Shown here: positions 34,098-45,282 of the stretch, in pieces | How positions within the stretch are numbered: position 1 is the stretch's first letter | How the letters are laid out: the number at the start of each line of letters is the position of its first letter | DNA from: Topomyia yanbarensis | Taxonomy: Eukaryota; Arthropoda; Insecta; Diptera; Culicidae | Direction of reading: 5' to 3' | NCBI RefSeq assembly: GCF_030247195.1 | Contig: NC_080670.1 | Location: 35,555,934 to 35,619,933, forward strand | DNA: 64,000 bases | Position numbers and translations under genes: made by a program | The notes under the pieces: model-generated | Told to the model about the DNA's origin: nothing | Databases searched by the model: none | What the model saw: the letters and a program-made list of their open reading frames with translations, nothing else

Positions 34098-34262
34098 ATT
34101 CTGACATGTTATACCTTTCATTTCTCTACTTTATACAAATTACACGCTATAGTAATTCACGGATGTATTGGTCTGCTCATTGCAATGTTGCCATTGAGTT
34201 CTTGTCGGCCGGTCTCATGAACACTAATGCAGTTTTTTTGTTTGGATTGTCTTTCGACAGGC

Positions 34263-34435
34263 TAAGGGCCGCTTAATATTTTTGTCAATACACAGTATTG
34301 ACGATATTGCTTCAATACGTCAATCCCATTTGAAATGCACATCGTCAATACGTCAATACTTCCATTACACGTACAATAGTTTTGTCAATACTCTCTAGTA
34401 TTGACAAAAATATTGAACGTGTAAGGGCCGCTTAA
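34263..34435. mobile_element. small hairpin element between 14-bp direct repeats
   Basis: TAAGGGCCGCTTAA occurs at 34263-34276 and 34422-34435. Between them, 'aatatttttgtcaatac' faces 'gtattgacaaaaatatt', and TCAATA words recur. A 14-bp duplication is long for a cut-and-paste MITE, so the repeat may belong to the element rather than to the target. Confidence 0.6.
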
Positions 34436-34467
34436 GATCCATCTCGCCACTAAGGCCGACATGCTTA

Positions 34468-34600
34468 GGGATCATCCATAAATGACGTAGCATTATATGG
34501 GGGAGGGGGGAGTTTTGTATTTTGTGATGATGTGTGACGACAGGGGGGTAGGGGGTCATGTCATGCTACGTAGCTTTTTTAAAGGGGAATAGAATAGAAT
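34468..34600 (+). mobile_element. truncated copy of the GGGATCATCC MITE
   Basis: The first about 130 bp of the element at 9924-10225 are repeated almost unchanged (TTA flank at 34465-34467). The similarity stops near 34600, before the G-rich middle and right terminus. The near-identity suggests recent activity followed by deletion. Confidence 0.85.
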
Positions 34601-35387
34601 TTTAAAAAAATACGTCGACGAGTGCATGTAGAACGCGTAATACAGTCATAGTAAAAGCGGGGCGAAGCGTCGGCGAATGAGGCAAAACACTATGTAAAGT
34701 GCTCAGACGCTTCCGCAAACGCTTCGCTTTCCGTTTCAGCTTATCATCGGCCTAATGCAGTTTCTTGGTTGAAAACAATCCCATTGGTTTTTGCCGTTTT
34801 TGTTTCTTATTTTTTACCAGCTAGTGATGTAGTATTTGTGTCATGTGACGTTTACGTACATGACCCGTAGAAAATCTATGTTTTAGCGTATTTTGTCTTT
34901 TTCGCTACTACTTAACTGTTAAAGTCGGTACCCGACTATAGGTGAGTACCATATTCGGAATGTAGTAGTTTGAAAATTGAGAGTGCTTGTGTGAAATTAT
35001 CCGCTAACTGGCTCTCGCTTGGAAAAAAATCATCAATTGTTTTTCTTTGATCTTCTCGCTAACAAACATGTATTCCGCATCTAAGTGCTTTGTTCTTTGA
35101 TGTTGTGACATTAATAGCTATATGTTAAAATTCAGTTCTAGCGCAACACCTCTAACATGGTGGAAACTTTAACCACGTTTTTCTCGAAACCGCATTTTTT
35201 AAACACTTTACACAGGTTTTCTACCATTTAATTCCACTATGTTTGATATTTTTTTAACTGGCCAGAAACGAATTTGAACAAATTTGAACGATTGATTTTT
35301 TTATCGTTTTAAAATTTTCACAAAATATTCAAAATTGATTTCTCCAGTGACGTACGTAGGATTTTATTGTTCCATTTGTTAATTTTT
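34601..35387. other. no gene recognised
   Basis: Mixed AT-rich DNA; no terminal repeats or coding signal that I can defend. Confidence 0.35.
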
Positions 35388-36442
35388 TGCCTTTCTCATA
35401 TAGAAAGGTTATGCAATCACTCTGAAAAACGTTAACCTAATCCCGGCCCGGAGGGCCGAGTGTCATATCCCATTCGACTCAGTTCGTCGAGATCGGAAAA
35501 AGTCTGTATGTGTGTGTATGTATGTATGTGTGTGTGTATGTGTGTGTATGTATGTGCGTATGTGTCAAATAATGTCACTCATTTTTCTCAGAGATGGCTG
35601 GACCGATTTGCCCAAACTTAGTCTCAAATGAAAGGTGCAACCTTCCCATCGGCTGCTATTGAATTTTGGATCGATCGGAATTCTGGTTCCGGAATTACGG
35701 GTTTCAGAGTACGGCCACACAGAAATTTCTCATATAAACTATAGGAAAAATTAAAAATAGAATTTTTATTTTTGATGCTAAATGTGATCAAGGTGCATGA
35801 AACGTCGAGATTTGATGCAAACTCGAAAAAAAATTTGACGACGATTCACTTTTTTGGATTTTGGCACATTTTTGCCTTTCTCATATAGAAAGGTTATGCA
35901 ATCACTCTGAAAAACGTCAACCTAATCCCGGCCCAATTTTTTTTTTCGACTCGCATAGGGTTTCTGGATTTTAACAGGGGCGTAGTTGATGGATTACGAA
36001 GTGGGGTTACACCCCCCCTCTACTGTTCGCTCCCCTCCTTTAAAAATCTCCTTAAATCACCCCTCAGGCCACCACCCCATCCAGCCCTCATACCCCTCCC
36101 TTTCAACCCCATCATCTTTAAACCACCACTATATCACAAAGCATACCAATTTAAGCTGGGGAGTCGTTCGTTCATGGGACTTTCGCCCTCTTCACATACC
36201 CACCCCCGCAAGACAAAATGAGTTAGTAAGCAGATAACATTGATCTAATGCTGATTAGGCTAATGGAGTACGATATTTTTTTTGTTTCAAGTGTTTCACC
36301 GTCGACACGTAGCTCATCAAGTTCGTGGCTGGCATGCCATTGTGTATAAGTGCAATGTGTACTAAGAATGTAATGGACATTTCCACGATTATGTTGAACA
36401 TAAAAAGCCTCCGTGCCATAGTTTAGAGAAATGAGAAAGGCA
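35388..36442 (+). mobile_element. element with TGCCTTTCTCAT ends, internally duplicated start
   Basis: The 12-bp end TGCCTTTCTCAT (35388-35399) has its exact complement at 36431-36442, next to 'cacaattgcaccgctaggtg'. The first 62 bp are repeated at 35873-35934, so a second copy begins inside the first. The segment holds a (TG/TATG) microsatellite at about 35508-35570 and 'gagatggctggaccgatttg'. I recognise this as a very abundant Aedes-type repeat but cannot name it. A decayed minus-strand relative is at 52010-52330. Confidence 0.65.
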
Positions 36443-37559
36443 CAATTGCACCGCTAGGTGGATTAAAACAGGTTTCAACAATTTTGTGTCGATTTTTATG
36501 ACATTGTCATAGTTTTATAAACTTAAATTCAAGTAAATTAAGTTAAATTCACTTAAATTCAAGATGTTGAAAAATTCTTCGTACATCCCTTGCTATTATT
36601 ATAAGTAATTAAAAAAAACTTTAGCTTTAAGCTCTTGGTTGAAAATTACGGAATATAGATTTCCGGCCCTGGACTCTCCAAAAATATGCAAATACGGGAC
36701 AATGCAGACACAGTTGCCATCTTGTGACAAAATTGCTTGAAAAATTATTTTTTGTACTTCACAACCAGTATTATAAATTCCTTTTTAAAAGGTCTCGATT
36801 GACCTTTTTATTGCTTCAAGAGAAATTCCCAAAATATATCTATTTGTTCGTGTCCTACAGTGGTGTAATCCTTTTAGGAGACCTCCTCATCAATGGTTCA
36901 GAAAGGCACTTTTAATGATTATTTTTTAACATGACAACAACAAGAGAAACGAAATATCTTTTGCGTATTTTTGTACATATATTTACTCAACAACGAAGTT
37001 TTTACTGTCAAAAAAATCAAAACGGCGGATTTATAAACAATCTAACGCAGCAACTCGCCGAGGTCTACTTAAACTTCGTGAAAGATTCAGCTCGTGATAT
37101 TTACCTGAAATAAAAAAAAATTAAATATGTACTTCCTTACTCGGAAGGCTTTTCTGTACAGGATAGACTATTATAGCGATTGAAAGTTTAAATTTAAAAT
37201 ATTTTATTATTTTTTTATTAATAAAGTACTCAATTTTGCAGCATTTTTTTGCAGTAAGTGCGTTAAAAATGAGATTTTTCAATACGTTTTGTAGTTCAGT
37301 TTGTGCACAATTAAATTATCCAAAAAACAGTTGTATAGCATTTATATTTTGTATTGTCCCTGTAAATGTAACTCTGCAAGAATATTCTCTGACAATGATT
37401 CTAACGATTGAAGCTGAAAATCGATTTTTTGAAGCTCACTTAAAACCACAAATTTTTGATCGGTACAGAAAAATCCGTGGAATTGTAACGCCGTAATATT
37501 CAAAGGAGTGAATCAAAAAAGAGAGAATCTTAATATTAGCATATTGGATATTCTGTCTA
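36443..37559. other. no gene recognised
   Basis: AT-rich. Plus-strand ORFs of 60-86 codons (36.7-37.5 kb) are AT-driven and have no domain. Confidence 0.35.
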
Positions 37560-37874
37560 CACACCAAAAAAATATGAATTTTATCGTTGACGTAATTGCA
37601 AGCATGACAGAATTTAACAAGCCGTAATTCACGAAATGACGAAATATAACCGCGCTCCGTTTAATTTTACATGGAACCTATACATTACATGCCCAGTGAC
37701 ATACAATTACACTTACTGCCATTCAGAACAAACGCTATATGTGGAGTAAAATTACGTGATTTACGAAATACAACGACATGTAAAATTAAAATCAAACTTA
37801 AAAGTCAGTCATTTCTGATGCTCGTATATGTCAGGGTCAGGAGACGTAAATTTACACTAATTTTTCTAGGTGTG
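37560..37874. mobile_element. TA-type MITE, family E, copy 2 (uninterrupted)
   Basis: A 315-bp element with ends CACACCAAAAAAAT and the complement of CACACCTAGAAAAA, TA on both sides (37558-37559 and 37875-37876). It is the intact reference for 32489-33440 and shows the empty site of the hAT-type insert. No coding region. Confidence 0.85.
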
Positions 37875-38031
37875 TATATTTGCATTTTAAATCGTTGAAA
37901 ACCCGTTATACATCATCAATATGCCCAAAATCATGCCAAGAGCGAGATTTTCCAATGGTATCTATCATTTACTAAATTAATCAACATCATTTCACGTGAT
38001 GATTGAAACGCTAATGATCAATAAACAATTA

Positions 38032-38757
38032 CAGTAATGTTTCGATTATATCACGGTCGGTCTGTATTTTAGCGTGATATATTTGAAGCGTGATATATTC
38101 AAAACAAAACAAAAGATTACATTTAACCATTAATCCATGTATTTCTATAAACAAAAAGTAATAAATATTTAAAATTAGTCAAAAAGAATAAATCATAGTA
38201 GGGTAAAGAGCCTATTTTTGCCATGTTTCTATGATCATACTACCCATTTGAAGCCGTTGGGTAGAGCAGCGTTCGCCATCTTTGTCCAACGCATTGGGGT
38301 AAATGGTATGGCATCATCGGATAATTTTTCTCCACACAGCTTCACTTTACGTATCCAGTACCGTTTCTTAAAATTGTTGAACCACCCAAAACTAAACTTG
38401 AAGGAATCAGGCACGTTAAGATTCTGGGTAAATATCTTGACTATTAAAATCACGGTATTCGAAGGGACTACGATTCAGTTCTCGTTTTTTCAACATCCAT
38501 ATAAATAGTCCCATATCCAATCGTTGATGTCCTTCCAAAAGAAAAGTATTCACATCCATTCAAGAGAAAACGCATATCTCGGTATACCTACCATATTTTT
38601 ATTATTTTGCTTTTCTGGCTTAATTGGATCACAACGTAGTTTGCCTTGTCCGTTTTTCAAAAAGCGTGATATAATCGAGACAAAACCGTGATGTAATCGA
38701 GGGTGATATAAACGAGTATTGATATAAACGCATAGTGATATAATCGAAACATTACTG
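38032..38757 (-). mobile_element. pogo/Tigger-like transposon relic
   Basis: A 726-bp element with perfect 23-bp terminal inverted repeats beginning CAGTAATGTTTCGATTATAT and TA on both sides (38030-38031 and 38758-38759). The interior repeats GTGATATAA words near both ends. The minus strand carries a decayed CENP-B/Tc5-type DNA-binding segment (see 38235-38453). TA duplication, CAGT ends and that domain together support the pogo/Tigger branch of Tc1/mariner. The catalytic DDE domain is missing. Confidence 0.85.
38235..38453 (-). pseudogene. Tigger/pogo transposase N-terminal fragment (CENP-B-type HTH)
   Basis: The translation includes FKFSFGWFNNFKKRYWIRKV and then KLCGEKLSDDA. The pattern 'F..S.GW...F.KR..I' followed by 'GE' is the hallmark of the second helix-turn-helix (HTH_Tnp_Tc5/CENP-B N-terminal) of pogo/Tigger transposases and of CENP-B, where it binds the transposon end. 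Upstream in the same frame, stop codons interrupt plausible preceding sequence. The length is 72 residues against several hundred for a full transposase. It lies inside the perfect inverted repeats of 38032-38757. Confidence 0.7.
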
Positions 38758-38799
38758 TATAAGGTATCTGCATTTTTGCAGATCAAACTTCCGCATCAA

Positions 38800-39650
38800 A
38801 CCAATTTAGTCTCACATTCGACTCGGGTACCTATTCTCTCTGGCTTTGCCGTACCGCCCCGTTACATTTAAATTGGGATTGTTAAAACGTCCAGCAACGA
38901 GCGACTGATGGGTGGTGTTGGTGTGCTCAGTATCTAACGGTTCTTTTTTCTACCCGTTTCCGCGACGCGAGAGTGTGGTGTTGTGGCCAGTTGAAATCGA
39001 GTCGCAGGGTGAAGTAGATCAATTACTGTGTTCGTCGCGTTGTAGATTCGGGTTTTTCTGTTTAAAGTGTTAACAGCAATTCGCGAATTTGCCAACATTT
39101 GGATGGTGTAACTGTTTCGAAACTGCTACCGCTACCGATTTTGAAGAAACGGAAAATATAGCATTTTGTGTCCGTTTTTTCCGCGTGCAGTTCAGATCGA
39201 TGAACATGTTTTATCTCAATTTTCATTGCACATAGAGAGCAAGAGAAAAAATAGCAGCTATCAATAGTAGTTATGATCTGCAGTTCAATCCGAAAATTTT
39301 AAAGTGATGATGTGTGGTAAACGTTGCAGTTCGAAATAGAAGTTTTGTTTGTTTGTTTGAAATAGTGAAGTTGTCTGGTGGAAGAAAGTGTTTTGTATCC
39401 TCTTATGAAGAGGTGGCCATTTTTGTTTGAGTGGTGCGCTTCGCTGTCGTAACAGGCATCGTGTTCGGTTTAAGATCAATGTAAATGTGTGCGTGTGTAA
39501 ATTTTCATCCTCGAGTGAATTTTAAGCAGATGAGGTCCAACACAGAAATAGCGCAGAGCGATAATTGGCTATTTGGTAGTGCTAAATATTCGAAAATGGT
39601 GTAGATATTATTCTACTCCCAGGTGAAAATATCACGACGTGTCATTTGCT
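38800..39650 (+). promoter_or_regulatory. possible promoter and 5' leader
   Basis: Low-repeat sequence with GC-rich start (38800-39050), an arthropod-type initiator-like TCAGT at about 38926, then a long AT-rich stretch with no ATG-led long ORF and a donor-like CAG/GTGAAA at about 39620. This looks like an untranslated first exon, but every element is short and could be chance. Confidence 0.2.
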
Positions 39651-39826
39651 ATATTGGGTTTTAAATAATTTAAAAATTTTAAACAGCGTAATATATTGTG
39701 CTAGTGTGATAATCCCTTAAATGCCGGTCGCTGATGTAATCAATGTATTCAAGTGAAAAAGACAGTTTCAATACGTACAGTGTCTACTAAAATTGAGTTC
39801 GTAACGGTTTGGTGATATATTCGAAC

Positions 39827-39973
39827 TAGAGGTGTGCGCCACTGCGCCGCGGCACGCCACGCCAGGGCGCCGCCGATTGCAAGTAAAAATGGTCGGCCAG
39901 TCGAGAATTTTTACCAGGAATCGGCGGCCTGCCGGCGTGGCACGGGGCGGCGGCGTATCGATGCACACCTTTA
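39827..39973. mobile_element. GC-rich hAT-type MITE (147 bp)
   Basis: Flanked by ATTCGAAC (39819-39826) and ATTCGAAT (39974-39981), 7 of 8 identical. The ends are TAGAGGTGTGC and the complement of TAAAGGTGTGC. The arms are GC-rich (GCCGCGGCACGCCACGCC facing GGCGTGGCACGGGGCGGC) around a short AT-rich centre, forming a strong hairpin. This is unusual composition for this window. Confidence 0.85.
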
Positions 39974-40295
39974 ATTCGAATATACCATCTCGGTATTTTA
40001 TTGGTGAGTGAATTGCTTTCCTTAAATAATTTTTATGATTATATATTGACCCAAAGGCAGTGTAATGTAAATAAAAAAAACTTACTAAGAATATCTTCGC
40101 GAACATTTTCGTAATTCTGTTGGGTGGGGGGAGGAGTTAACCCCGGGTGCACCTAGCGTCCAAAACAGGGTAGCTCATACGTCCTTTCCTTATATTTCAT
40201 TTTAAAGTTAAGGTGTTTTTGGTAAAGTTGTTGCATAGTATCCAGCGCTTTATTTGATCGTATCATATTTGTTCGCAATTCAGTCGCTAGGGCGG

Positions 40296-40446
40296 CGAAT
40301 CTGCGAAAAATCACAATATTTCCAAAAATCTGTGAAATTTTTATAAAAATGCTAAACATCTGCCATCTGTGAAAAAGAATCTGTGATCAAAAATTGTGAA
40401 AAAAATCTGTGACATTACAGAAAAATCTGTGAATATGGTAACCCTG
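40296..40446 (+). mobile_element. partial copy of the ATCTGTGA-rich hAT-type MITE
   Basis: Matches the right two-thirds of 33869-34097, ending at the same terminus 'aatatggtaaccctg'. The left end is replaced by unrelated sequence at about 40296. Confidence 0.75.
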
Positions 40447-41631
40447 GTTGTAGGTCAGGTACTTATAAGTATATCTTTTGAAGATACGAATTTTGTATGT
40501 CGTACAATTTTTGAAGCATGGTAAATTTGTTGATAGTAAGTTAAACTTTTACCCAAAAACTGCTCATTTTCAATCTAAACTTTTTTATTTGCTCAGCGTA
40601 TGTCTTCACTATGTAATTTTAATCTTCTATGAGGAGATAACCAAAATAGGTACACGATTATCGTCAAAAATATAGTTTGACCTCTTACAAATTGATAGTA
40701 TAAACATACTGAGCTTTTGAGTGTCGTAGGTTTCTGCATCCAAATATGATAGTTACAAAGAATTTCCGATCTTTTTACATGTAATCAAATAAAACGCTAA
40801 AGGGAAAAATAATAGATACCACGTTTCTTCATGTGCCGACCAAGGTTTGCCGCTTTTTTCTTGATCCCTTATTTATTTTCAATGTAGAAACAGGCAACGC
40901 ACATATGCGACTGAGACAACTTGTATCACTTATGTACGTCAGATACCAACATGTCCATAAAATACAAATTTGTCAGTTTTTCGCGCATGTTTTATTATAA
41001 AAATAATTATAAATTTCAGATTGTTTACATTACATCTTGACAGCTTACTTCAGGTGAGGAAAATCTTAGGCGTGCTTTACTTATCCTGCGTAGACAAAAA
41101 CTGAGACCCTTAGCTTCGCTCTACCGAAACCGTGTAAATCAATTAAAAGGCTTTCTTTTCTTCTCCATGTTGAATTCGTTCAACCTACCACAAAAAATTG
41201 GAATGTTGTCATCGTCCCGGTTCCTCGGACGCTAGAAAGGACCGATTTTTTTTTGCACGATCATGCTAAATAAAATCGAATGTTTTATCTTTCTGGTAAC
41301 GAAGGGAGTCTGGCAGTGCCGTTGATCGGCCAGGAATTTTCCCGTTCGATTGACATCTGGTTTTGTGAACAAGGGAAGAACGCGGGTCGGGCTTGTTCTA
41401 GCATCTGAAAATATTTTGAACTGTGTTGATGGATGCTAAATGGTGTAGCTCCTTCCAGGAAAATGGATTCGTTGAATTAAGCTGTTGCTTGACCGAAGAA
41501 AGGTTTCGATTGGTCTTTTTAAAAGCGATGAGATATTTACTCAGTTTGGGGTAGCGTGAATAATAAAAATTAAGTGAATTTTGAATAATGCGCATTTTTA
41601 GCCCTACTAGGAGAAATGCCATATTGTTACG
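40447..41631. other. no gene recognised
   Basis: AT-rich DNA with no terminal repeats or coding signal. Confidence 0.35.
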
Positions 41632-41635
41632 TTAA

Positions 41636-41858
41636 GATTCAACTGAGAAGGCTTGGAAAAGTGGCCTTCTTGGAAAACGAAAAAAGTGGTTTTTCTCATT
41701 CCGTTGGAAAAAATATTTATGGAAAGCAATCAGCAATACTCTACCAATGCCTCGAATTCATTGATACATTTTCATGAAGATTTTTCCAACGGTGTGAGAA
41801 AAAAACTTCTTTTTTGTTTTCCAAGATGACCGCTTATTGAGGCGTTCTCAGTTGAACC
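41636..41858. mobile_element. small TTAA-flanked foldback MITE
   Basis: A 223-bp element between TTAA copies at 41632-41635 and 41859-41862. The ends GATTCAACTGAGAA and the complement of GGTTCAACTGAGAA differ at one position. The inner arms 'gtggccttcttggaaaacgaaaaaag' and 'tttccaacggtgtgag' have inverted partners. The size and ends differ from the TTAA element at 22278. Confidence 0.8.
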
Positions 41859-42054
41859 TTAATTACTCGATCTTTAATCGATGTAATGCCTATAAATTGG
41901 TATCCATGCCTTTACTTCGTTTCTACGAACCAGTATAATAACGAAAATGGCTTCCACTTCAAAGCTATATTCTGACTTCCATACCAAAAAACAATATTTC
42001 TTTATAGCTTTCTTCTCAGCAAACCAGGGTTGCCATGGTTGTTCCCGTGACATC

Positions 42055-42250
42055 ACTTGGAGCCAGCCAGTTGCTTTAGGCGTTCACACAAATTGTGTTG
42101 TTGTTTGGATTTAGCGTCGAACTAATTCCAACTTCCGCCAGCTTGGATTTACCGTCTCTAACTGGCACCAACTTGAGGTGCTAGTTACTGATGAGATGAG
42201 TTCGAAAAAACAAAATCCATCTTTATATAAGTTAGGTGTTGCGCCCTGGA
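42055..42250. mobile_element. foldback family F, right half only
   Basis: Aligns with the right half of 3713-4072: 'agccagttgctttag', 'ggcaccaacttgaggtg', 'gttactgatgag' and 'aagttaggtgttgcgccctgg'. The left arm is missing or unrecognisable. Confidence 0.6.
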
Positions 42251-42532
42251 GCACAAATTGGTTTAATCCATTTTTTCTCTTGTAGGAAGTAAATTTTGCA
42301 TAAAATTTGTACTACTTTCGCGACTATTTTCACCAACTAACACAGCTCAACGGAAGAAATGACTTGGTGAACAACTAGTTTCTATTTCCAGTTAAATACA
42401 CTGTATGTCACTGAAAAATTTTAAATTTTTTTACCAAACCCAAAGACAGGTTCGAGCGATTCGGCAGTCAATCTTTTGACATAAAAGTGCACTGTAATAC
42501 ATTTATAAGTGGATCGTGAAGTAGATATATGA

Positions 42533-43076
42533 GCTTGAGCTTGTGCGACCACCCCTGCCTGGCTGCTACTCCGTTATCGATCTGAACTAGCTGAAGTTGC
42601 ACAGGGAATCAGTAGATAATTATGCTTGGGAGTAGCGAAACATCTTTCAATGTGCAACTTCTGGTAATCCTAAAGTGTTTTTTTTTTATCAATATCGGCG
42701 CCGGCCAGGCCCGAACGTAGATCGCGGAAGGAAAGGGAAGGAATGGTTAGCCCGATACTTGCTTTTGCTAGAGGCCGTATATACGACTGCGCACTCCACA
42801 AGCATCACGGGAGGAGGATATTTTTGTTAGTAAGAGTATATAAGTTGGATCTACTTCTTCTTTACCGACGCCAAAGAGGTGATTCCACTACCTGGACTAG
42901 ATATCGATCCACCAATTTCATGGACCGGGGACCAACGGTTTTACTTCCCTTCCGAAGGAAGACGTGACCACAGATTTTTTCACCTCAGAAAAATCTCAAC
43001 GACTTCGGCTGGAATTGAACCCAGGCCAACTGGAATGAGTGGCGGTCACGCTTACCACTCAACCACCGGCGCCGTC
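42533..43076 (-). mobile_element. tRNA-headed SINE, family S, copy B (complete)
   Basis: A 544-bp element flanked by perfect 25-bp direct repeats (42508-42532 and 43077-43101). On the minus strand it starts GACGGCGCCGGTGGTTGAGT, with A box TGGTTGAGTGG (complement at 43055-43065) and B box GGTTCAATTCC (complement at 43011-43021) at tRNA spacing. A long tRNA-unrelated body follows and the tail is CAAGCTCAAGC. This is the reference copy for 7241-7559 and 8152-8620. Perfect long duplications imply a recent insertion. Confidence 0.9.
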
Positions 43077-43101
43077 AGTGGATCGTGAAGTAGATATATG
43101 A

Positions 43102-45282
43102 CAGAATAACTCCGTTCGATGGATGCATAATGTTTTTATTCGTCGTTCACCGAATTCGATCACGCACGCTTCTGCACCTGAATTCCATTATTTTCTGGAC
43201 CATAACGAATGCCTACTCGACGGTCGGAATATTCATAAGGTCCCATTACTGTCCCCATCGGGTCACCTCCCGAGTCATTATCCCTTTTCCGGCTAGCACC
43301 GGAAAATTGCCTTCAATCACGGTCTCGCCGCGGTAATCCAAACAGCGAAATTACCGCCGAGAAATTACCGGCACTCATATGTGTACAAAACCTGCCCTCT
43401 AATATAAATCAGACACCCAATAAAAAGCTGCCACCGACTAGCGCAGCATGCACCAATAAACCCCGGTAGTCAGTGATCTGTCTGCAATCGTTTCAAGTGC
43501 AGTCGCATCTCAGGTTTCGCTTGAACGGCTGGCTGCAGCAAAACACAACTCACCCACCACAACAGCTTCGTCCTCCTAATGTCCCCCACACGACACGACC
43601 TACCGCACACACACACCACCCGTCCGTCCGTCCGTTTGGTCACTCACTCGCTATGAATAAATGCGTCCATCTATGTCTCAATGTCCAATAGAGCCACCGC
43701 TAGATTACTGACGCCACATCACAGCATGTTCCCTCGGCTATCCCGGACGGCCGACGGACCGTAAGAGCCTTTTCTAAAAAAAGGCTGAAAGCAAAGACAG
43801 AGTAAATTACAAAAATAAATAAAACTCTTCAGCTCCCACTATGCGCGCATTGACACAAACATACATAGTGCAGGAATACTTGAACCCTTTTTCCCAGGTC
43901 CCCTCGGCAGGCAGTGACAGTGACAGAGCGAGAGATACCTACCTTCCAACCTCCTTCAGGAGAACGGTCGTTAATCTGGCTTGGCTTGGAAAGTATAATA
44001 GTTATTAAATTTTTTGCCTGCCTCGCCCTCCTTCTTCCTTCCTTCCTTCCTCTGCCGCAGTGTTGCACCACGGACCATTGCCGGATCCCGCGGGATTTTC
44101 TAAAGTGGTCACATTCCTCGGAACCTTCGTCCCATCTACGACTTAATTGCAAGTGGATTCTTTTTCTTCGTAAATCTCCACTCTCGAACCGTCGTAGTAC
44201 GTTTATTTATTTATTTTTCGACGAGCCACTCAGCCCCGTTGTCAACCTCAGACGGGCAGACTGGCAGGTCCAACCAGCACCACCACCACTACGGAACAGA
44301 TTATGTTACAGTGACACAAGGAGAAAGAGAGAGAGAGAGACTACACATGGTAGCTCCCCAGCCTCCGCGATACGAGACGGGCTCGGGACGAGACGGATTC
44401 AGTGGCTTCCAGTGAGCATATAAATGAATGTAATTCATTAAGAGCTCATTAAGCGGGGGTCTTTCCGCCCGCATGCTACTTCAAGCCTCCAAACGCCAAC
44501 TACCGCGGGCTGGAATTGGATCTCTCGACTCGTGATGAAAGGGTGGCGGGGGTGACGAGGAGAAAGATATGCCATTCCTCACCCAGTGCGACAGTCACGT
44601 CGCTTGGGGTCTGCGGAAGACCAGTTTCTTTTCATTTTTTTTGTGAACCATTACACGAGTACATGTTCCTACATACATTCCGGCACGTAACGAGAGTTGG
44701 TAAGTATTCGACGTGTAGTAGCTCTCATTTCGATGCGGATGAAAATGTTTTCGATTATCAAAAGGCGTGCAACGGTTAGAACCACTCCCGACAGTCACCC
44801 GGGATCTGTTCGTCGGCTGTGGTTAGAGGTTATTAATAATGCGAGATAATCAACGCGAGTGAACTTTTGATTGGCAGCCCGGCCTGTCCCCTCCGCCCAA
44901 CCCGATCGGTCGGGTTCGGATGTGTGGGTGGTACCCGATTCGCGCCATCAAGAGCAGGAACGGATTTAAAAAAAAACTGGCGAAGGTGGCGCTTGCTGCC
45001 TGGAGGCCTTATTTTCGGGGGCGTTCATGTGCTACCGCCGGCGGAGATTTGTGGCACCAATGTGCCAATGGGTAGGAAAGAGCGATGATGATGGATTCGG
45101 AATGCCATCACGAGTCGAGTTCCAGATGATCGCAAAAAATGGTTTCCCATTTTCTGGCTATGGAATGGATTTATACATGTCTTCTGGCTTCGAGTCCATC
45201 GTTTTGTTAGTGATTAAAAGCTTGGTTTTGAGTCCGCAGCTGCAAATTCATTGCCAGATCATAATTTTCCAAAACAAACTTG
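43102..45282. other. low-repeat DNA, no gene recognised
   Basis: GC-balanced sequence with short microsatellites: (GTCC)n at 43621-43634, (CTTC)n at about 44030-44051, (GA)n at about 44328-44339. The longest ORFs (100-170 codons at 43.8-44.4 kb) overlap on opposite strands and have no domain. It is probably host intron or flank. Confidence 0.4.

Noticed and set aside
38550..38786. Second transposase exon of the pogo relic
   Set aside because: The frame reads across the terminal inverted repeat and shows no clear domain match; I kept only the helix-turn-helix fragment.
7440..42967. Conserved peptide start MVSPILAFARGRIY in ORFs at 7440 and 42743
   Set aside because: Both lie inside copies of SINE family S; conservation reflects common ancestry of the element, and the frames diverge at once after a deletion point.
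43011..43065. tRNA gene on the minus strand
   Set aside because: The boxes belong to the head of SINE family S, flanked by 25-bp duplications.
43829..44423. Overlapping ORFs of 107 and 169 codons
   Set aside because: Opposite-strand overlap, microsatellite content and no recognisable domain.
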